In this document: piece by piece, positions 57,301-64,000 of the stretch
Position numbering within the stretch: the first letter of the stretch is position 1
How the letters are laid out: every line of letters starts with the position of its first letter
Source of the DNA: Apostichopus japonicus
Taxonomy: Eukaryota > Echinodermata > Holothuroidea > Aspidochirotida > Stichopodidae
Direction: 5' to 3'
NCBI RefSeq assembly: GCF_037975245.1
Contig: NC_092561.1
Coordinates: forward strand, 12,457,001 to 12,521,000
Length of the DNA: 64,000 nt
Made by a program: the position numbers and the translations under genes
The notes under the pieces: model-generated
The model's input: the letters and a program-made list of their open reading frames with translations, nothing else
Database searches by the model: none
Told to the model about the DNA's origin: nothing

Positions 57301-59710
57301 TTCGATTGATCGGTACCGCACATTCGATTGATCGTTACCGCAAATTCGATTGATCGGTATACCGCACATTCGATTGATCGGTATACCGCACATAAGATTG
57401 ATCGATACCGCACATTCTATTAAACGATACCGCACATTCGTTCCGTCGGTACCGCACATTCGATTGATTGATACGGCACATTCGATTGATCGGTACGGCA
57501 CATTCGATTGATCGGCACCGAACATTCGATTCATCGGTACTGCACATTCGATTGATCGGTACTGCACATTCAATTGATCTGTACTGCACATTTAATTCAT
57601 CTGTACCGAACATTCGATTGATCGGTTCCGCACATTCGATTAATGGGTACCGCACATTCGATTGATCGGTACCGCACATTCGATTGATCGATACCGCTCA
57701 TTCGTTCCGTCGGTACCGCACATTCGATTGATCGGTACCGCACATTCGATTAATCGGTACCGCACATTCCATTGATCGGTACCGCAAATTCGATTGATCG
57801 GTACCGAACATTCGATTGATCGATAACGCACATTCGATTGATCGGTACGGAATATTCGATTGATCGATAACGCACATTCGATTGATCGGTACGGCACATT
57901 CGATTGACCGGTACGGCACATTCGATTGATCGGTACCGCACATTAGATTAATCGGTACCGCATATTCGATTGTTCGGTTCCGAACATTCGATTGATCGAT
58001 TACGCACATTCGATTGATCGGTACCGAACATTCGATATTTCGGTACCGCACATTCGATCGATCAGTACCGCACATTCTATTGATCGGTACCGCACAATCG
58101 ATCGATCGGTAACGCACATTCGATCGATCACTACCGCACATTCGATTGATCGGTACCACACATTCGATTGATCGGTACTGCACATTCGATTAATCGACAC
58201 CGCACATTCGTTCCGTCGGTACCCCACATTCGATTGATCGGTACCCCACATTCGATCGGTCCCGGACATTCAATTTGTCGGTACCGCACATTCGATTAAT
58301 CGATACCGCACATTCGTTCCGTCGGTACCGCACATTCAATTGATCCGCACCGAACATTGGATTGATCGGTACCGCACATTCGATTAATCGATACCGCACA
58401 TTCGTTCCGTCGGTACCGCACATTCGATTGATCGGTACCGCACATTCGATTGATCGTTACCGCAAATTCGATTGATCGGTACCGCACATTCGATTGATCG
58501 GTATACCGCACATAAGATTGATCGATACCGCACATTCTATTAAACGATACCGCACATTCGTTCCGTCGGTACCGCACATTCGATTGATTGATACGGCACA
58601 TTCGATTGATCGGTACGGCACATTCGATTGATCGGCACCGAACATTCGATCGATCGGTACGGCACATTCGTTTGATCGTTACCGCACATTCGATTGATCG
58701 GTAACGCACATTCGATTGATCGTTACCGCAAATTCGATTGATCGGTAACGTACAATCGATTGATCGGTACAGCACATTCGATTGATCGGTAACGCACATT
58801 CGATTGATCGGTACCGCACATTCGATTAATCGATACCGCACATTCGTTCCGTCGGTACCGCACATTCGATTGATCGGTACCGCACATTCGATTGATCGTT
58901 ACCGCACATTCGATTGATCGGTATACCGCACAGAAGATTGATCGATACCGCACATTCTATTAAACGATACCGCACAATCGTTCCGTCGGTACCGCACATT
59001 CGATTGATTGGTACGGCACATTCGATTGATCGGTACGGCACATTCGTTTGATCGTTACCGCACATTCGATTGATCGGTACCGCAAATTCGATTGATCGGT
59101 AACGTACAATCGATTGATCGGTACAGCACATTCGATTGATCGGTACCGCACATTCGATTGATCGGTACCGCAAATTCGACTGATCGGTACCGCACATTCG
59201 ATTGATTGGTACCGCAAATTCGATTGATCGGTACTGAACATTCGATTGATCGATAACGCACATTCGATTGATCGGTACCGAACATTCGATTGATCGGTAC
59301 CGTACATTCGATTGATCAGTACCGCACATTCGATTGATCGGTACCGAACATTCGATTGATCGATAACGCACATTCGAATGATCGGTACCGAACATTCGAT
59401 TGATCGGTACCGCACAATCAATCGATCGGTACCGCACATTCGATTGATCGGTACCGTACATTCGATTGAAAAGTACCGCACAATCGATTGATCGGTACCG
59501 AACATTCGATTGATCAATCACGCACATTCGATTGATCGGTCGGCTAACATTCGTTTGATCGATAACGCACATTCGATTAATCGGTACCGCACATTCGATT
59601 GATCGGTACCGCACATTCGATTGATCGGTACCGCACATTCGATTGATCGGTGCCGTACATTCGATTGATCAGTACCGCACAATCGATTGATCGGTACCGC
59701 ACATTCGATT

Positions 59711-61080
59711 GATCAATCACGCACATTCGATTGATCGGTCGGCTAACATTCGTTTGATCGATAACGCACATTCGATTAATCGGTACCGAACATTCGATAG
59801 ATCCGTACCGCACATTCGATTGATCGGTACCGCACATTCGATTGATCGGTACCGCACATTCGATTGATCGATACCGCACATTCGTTCCGTCGGTAACACA
59901 CATTCGATTGATCGGTACCGCATATTCGATTGATCGGTACCGAACATTCGATTGATTGGCAGCGCAAATTCGATTGATCGGTACCGAACATTCGTTTGAT
60001 CGGTACCGCACATGCGATTGATCTGTACCGCACATGCGATTGATTGGTACCGCACATGCGATTAACCATACCGCACATTCGTTTCGTCGGAACCGCACAT
60101 CCGATTGATCGGTACGGCACATTCGATTGATCGGTACCGCACAATCAATTGATCGGTACCGCACATGCGATTGATCGGTACCGCACATGCGATTGATCGG
60201 TACCGCACATTCGATTGATTGGTACGGCACATTCGATTGATCGGCACCGAACATTCGATCGATCGGTACGGCACATTCGTTTGATCGTTACCGCACATTC
60301 GATTGATCGGTACTGCACATTCGATTGATCGTTACCGCAAATTCGATTGATCGGTAACGTACAATCGATTGATCGGTACAGCACATTCGATTGATCGGTA
60401 ACGCACATTCGATTGATCGGTAACGCACATTCGATTAATCGATACCGCACATTCGTTCCGTCGGTACCGCACATTCGATTGATCGGTACCGCACATTCGA
60501 TTGATCGTTACCGCAAATTCGATTGATCGGTACCGCACATTCGATTGATCGGTATACCGCACATAAGATTGATCGATACCGCACATTCTATTAAACGATA
60601 CCGCACAATCGTTCCGTCGGTACCGCACATTCGATTGATTGGTACGGCACATTCGATTGATCGGTACGGCACATTCGATTGATCGGCACCGAACATTCGA
60701 TTGATCGGTACGGCACATTCGTTTGATCGTTACCGCACATTCGATTGATCGGTACCGCAAATTCGATTGATCGGTAACGTACAATCGATTGATCGGTGCA
60801 GCACATTCGATTGATCGGTACCGCACATTCGATTGATCGGTACCGCAAATTCGACTGATCGGTACCGCACATTCGATTGATTGGTACCGCAAATTCGATT
60901 GATCGGTACTGAACATTCGATTGATCGATAACGCACATTCGATTGATCGGTACCGAACATTCGATTGATCGGTACCGTACATTCGATTGATCAGTACCGC
61001 ACATTCGATTGATCGGTACCGAACATTCGATTGATCGAAAACGCACATTCGAATGATCGGTACCGAACATTCGATTGATC
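59711..61080. repeat. Zone III 1.4-kb block, copy 1
   Basis: This matches 61276-62513 at an offset of 1,565 bp up to about 60420, then at 1,433 bp from about 60551. The 132-bp step is exactly six monomers present here and missing in copy 2. It includes the GATCGGTCGGCTAACATT, GATTGATTGGCAGCGC and GGTATACCGCACATAAG marker monomers. Confidence 0.8.
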
Positions 61081-61275
61081 GGTACCGCACAATCGATCGA
61101 TCGGTACCGCACATTCGATTGATCGGTACCGTACAATCGATTGATCAGTACCGCACAATCGATTGATCGGTACCGAACATTCGATTGATCAATCACGCAC
61201 ATTCGATTGATCGGTCGGCTAACATTCGTTTGATCGATAACGCACATTCGATTAATCGGTACCGAACATTCGATT

Positions 61276-62513
61276 GATCAATCACGCACATTCGATTGAT
61301 CGGTCGGCTAACATTCGTTTGATCGATAACGCACATTCGATTAATCGGTACCGAACATTCGATAGATCCGTACCGCACATTCGATTGATCGGTACCGCAC
61401 ATTCGATTGATCGGTACCGCACATTCGATTGATCGATACCGCACATTCGTTCCGTCGGTAACACACATTCGATTGATCGGTACCGCATATTCGATTGATC
61501 GGTACCGAACATTCGATTGATTGGCAGCGCAAATTCGATTGATCGGTACCGAACATTCGTTTGATCGGTACCGCACATGCGATTGATCTGTACCGCACAT
61601 GCGATTGATTGGTACCGCACATGCGATTAACCATACCGCACATTCGTTTCGTCGGAACCGCACATCCGATTGATCGGTACGGCACATTCGATTGATCGGT
61701 ACCGCACAATCAATTGATCGGTACCGCACATGCGATTGATCGGTACCGCACATGCGATTGATCGGTACCGCACATTCGATTGATTGGTACGGCACATTCG
61801 ATTGATCGGCACCGAACATTCGATCGATCGGTACGGCACATTCGTTTGATCGTTACCGCACATTCGATTGATCGGTACTGCACATTCGATTGATCGTTAC
61901 CGCAAATTCGATTGATCGGTAACGTACAATCGATTGATCGGTACAGCACATTCGATTGATCGGTAACGCACATTCGATTGATCGGTATACCGCACATAAG
62001 ATTGATCGATACCGCACATTCTATTAAACGATACCGCACAATCGTTCCGTCGGTACCGCACATTCGATTGATTGGTACGGCACATTCGATTGATCGGTAC
62101 GGCACATTCGATTGATCGGCACCGAACATTCGATTGATCGGTACGGCACATTCGTTTGATCGTTACCGCACATTCGATTGATCGGTACCGCAAATTCGAT
62201 TGATCGGTAACGTACAATCGATTGATCGGTACAGCACATTCGATTGATCGGTACCGCACATTCGATTGATCGGTACCGCAAATTCGACTGATCGGTACCG
62301 CACATTCGATTGATTGGTACCGCAAATTCGATTGATCGGTACTGAACATTCGATTGATCGATAACGCACATTCGATTGATCGGTACCGAACATTCGATTG
62401 ATCGGTACCGTACATTCGATTGATCAGTACCGCACATTCGATTGATCGGTACCGAACATTCGATTGATCGAAAACGCACATTCGAATGATCGGTACCGAA
62501 CATTCGATTGATC
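61276..62513. repeat. Zone III 1.4-kb block, copy 2 (six monomers shorter)
   Basis: This is paired with 59711-61080. It contains all of that block's marker monomers in order except the 132 bp lost near 61983. Copy-to-copy base differences are few, so this is a recent event. Confidence 0.8.
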
Positions 62514-62542
62514 GGTACCGCACAATCGATCGATCGGTACCG

Positions 62543-64000
62543 CACATTCTATTGATCGGTACCGCACAATCGATCGATCGGTACCGCACATTCGATCGAT
62601 CACTACCGCACATTCGATTGATCGGTACCACACATTCGATTGATCGACACCGCACATTCGTTCCGTCGGTACCGCACATTCGTTTGATCGGTACCGCACA
62701 TTCAATTGATCGGTACCGCACATTCAATTTGTCGGTACCGCATATTCGATTAATCGATACCGCTCATTCGTTCCGTCGGTACCGCACATTCGATTGATCC
62801 GTACCGCACATTCGATTGATTGGTACCGCACATTCGATTAATCGATACCGCACATTCCTTCCCTCGGTACCGCACATTCGATTGATCGGTATGGTACATT
62901 CGATTGATCGATAACGCACATTCGATTGATCGGTACCGAACATTCGATCGATCGTTACCGCACATTCGATTGATCGGTACCGCACATTCGATTGATCGGT
63001 ACGGCACATTCAATTGATCGGTACCGCACATTCTATTGATCGGTACCGCACATTCGATTGATCGGTACCCCACATTCGATTGATCGGTACCGGACATTTC
63101 ATTGATCGATACCGCACATTCGATTAATCGGAACCGAACATTCGATATTTCGGTACCGCACAATCGATCGATCAGTACCGCACATTCTATTGATCGGTAC
63201 CGCACAATCGATATTTCGGTACCGCACATTCGATCGATCACTACCGCACATTCGATTGATCGGTACTGCACATTCGATTGATCGACACCGCACATTCGTT
63301 CCGTCGGTACCCCACATTCGATTCCTCGGTACCGCACATTCGATTGATCGGTACCGCACATTCAATTTGTCGGTACCGCACATTCGATTAATCGATACCG
63401 CTCATTCGTTCCGTCGGTACCGCACATTCGATTGATCGGCACCGAACATTCGATTCATCGGTACTGAACATTCGATTGATCGTTACCGCACATTCGATTG
63501 ATCGGTACCTCACATTTAATTCATCGGTACCGCACATTCGATTAATCGATACCGCACATTCGTTCCGTCGGTACTGCACATTCGATTGATCGGTACCGCA
63601 CATTCGATTGATTGGTACCGCACATTCGATTAATCGATTCCGCACATTCCTTCCCTCGGTACCGCACATTCGATTGATCGGTATGGCACATTCGATTGAT
63701 CGTTACCGCACATTCGATTGATCGGTACCGCACATTCGATTGATCGTTACCGTAAATTCGATTGATCGGTAAAGTACAATCGATTGATCGGTACCGCACA
63801 TTCGATTGATCGGTAACGCACATTCGATTCATCGGTACCGCACATTCGATCGATCGGTACTGCACATTAGATTGATCGGTACCGAATATTCGATTGATCG
63901 ATAACACAAATTCGATTGATCGGTACCGAACATTCGATCGATCGTTACCGCACATTCGATCGATCGGTACCGCACATTCGATTGATCGGTACGGCACATT
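62543..64000. repeat. Zone III block, copy 2 (of 52920-54377), cut by window edge
   Basis: This is the second member of the 9,623-bp-spaced pair. It carries the same CGTTCCGTCGG, CGATATTTCGG and CCTTCCCTCGG monomers in the same order, with rare base changes (for example GGTACCGAACATT near 62935 where copy 1 has GATTGGTACCGAAC near 53310). Confidence 0.8.

Larger units (their letters stand above)
3244..64000. repeat. 22-bp satellite DNA array (whole array in window)
   Basis: The array is continuous head-to-tail, with the consensus monomer reading CGATTGATCGG then TACCGCACATT; an exact copy lies at 8254-8275. There are about 2,760 monomers in one orientation with no other sequence between them. 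The commonest variants are G11A together with C14A (CGATAACG), C14A alone, C17A (ACCGAACATT), T21A (CACAAT) paired with T5C in the next monomer (CGATCGATCGG), and CGATTAATCGATATCTC. Length variants include the 20-bp CGTTCGTTTTACCGCACATT (for example 4630-4649) and 21-, 23- and 24-bp forms. GC content is 50%, with three CpGs per monomer. GGTACC and GATC occur in most monomers. No gene, RNA gene or mobile element is seen anywhere in 3244-64000. The array runs off the right edge, so its true length is unknown. Confidence 0.98.
51304..64000. repeat. Satellite zone III: distinct monomer subfamilies and separate duplications
   Basis: The 22-bp frame is the same, but GATAACG monomers are fewer and CGTTCCGTCGG, CAATTTGTCGG, GATCACTACCG, GATCGACACCG, GATCGTTACCG and GGTACGGCAC are many. 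Rarer forms include a 24-bp GGTATACCGCACATAAG monomer, an 18-bp CGATCGGTACCGCACATT at about 52335, and a 23-bp GATCGGTCGGCTAACATT. The classic 20-bp CGTTCGTTTTACCG monomer is absent as far as I can see. A block of about 0.85 kb that starts with CAATTTGTCGG occurs near 53104, 54600 and 62727, and also ends both giant units. Nothing but satellite is present up to the window edge. Confidence 0.85.

Noticed and set aside
3379-63435. Short plus-strand ORFs of 60-110 aa (IGTAHSIDRYRTFD type)
   Set aside because: These occur only where neighbouring variant monomers lose the TGA in GATTGATC; they are chance gaps between stops in satellite.
3485-64000. Dozens of minus-strand ORFs (up to 597 aa) encoding a Cys/Arg-rich 22-residue repeat protein
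   Set aside because: They follow automatically from a 22-bp monomer without minus-strand stops. All three frames give the same repeat, the frames run through each other at length variants, there is no unique N- or C-terminus, and no promoter or splice context is visible.
3244-64000. CRISPR array
   Set aside because: The period is 22 bp with no unique spacers between repeats, the surroundings are eukaryotic, and there are no cas genes.
3244-64000. Telomeric repeat
   Set aside because: The unit is 22 bp and lacks the G-rich strand bias of telomeres; GC content is balanced and the monomer is nearly palindromic.
3244-64000. Bacterial-type Dam or restriction signal from the dense GATC and GGTACC sites
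   Set aside because: The sites are simply part of the repeated monomer in an animal-type genome; no modification system is present.

Overview
The window is animal-type nuclear DNA with two parts: the 3' portion of a non-LTR retrotransposon (1-3243), and one uninterrupted satellite array of 22-bp monomers that fills the rest (3244-64000, about 60.8 kb, roughly 2,760 monomers). The retrotransposon has an apurinic-type endonuclease, a reverse transcriptase and a (TTA)n tail. Its RT and its short 3' end, with paired AGCGCT words, look like the L2/CR1 group found across animals, above all aquatic invertebrates and fish. Nothing in the window fixes the species. I see no prokaryotic genes, tRNA, rRNA, CRISPR array or host protein-coding gene.

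Layout. 1-3243: LINE on the + strand, cut off by the window's left edge and broken by one in-frame TGA (560-562) and one frame change (about 1044-1063), but with an intact RT frame. 3244-7792: satellite zone I, with a block repeated about 2.0 kb apart. 7793-28495 and 28496-51303: two successive direct copies of a very large satellite unit (20,703 and 22,808 bp). The 2,105-bp length difference is fully accounted for by three internal events of 197, 1,513 and 395 bp. Each unit holds three copies of a 3.6-kb-class higher-order repeat, which themselves contain 1,203-bp and 438-bp tandem duplications. 51304-64000: zone III, with a different mix of monomer variants and its own duplications (offsets 485, 1496, 1565/1433 and 9623 bp).

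The monomer is the most interesting object here. Each copy is built from CGATTGATCGG followed by TACCGCACATT. Read as a circle it is nearly its own reverse complement (8 of 11 base pairs), with dyads at GGTACC and at the CG between monomers, 11 bp apart. It has three CpGs per 22 bp. On the minus strand it has no stop codon in any frame, which produces many long but almost certainly meaningless ORFs with a 22-residue period. No genes work together here: the LINE is a decayed mobile element next to, or inserted in, a satellite that has grown by repeated unequal exchange or segmental duplication at several nested scales.
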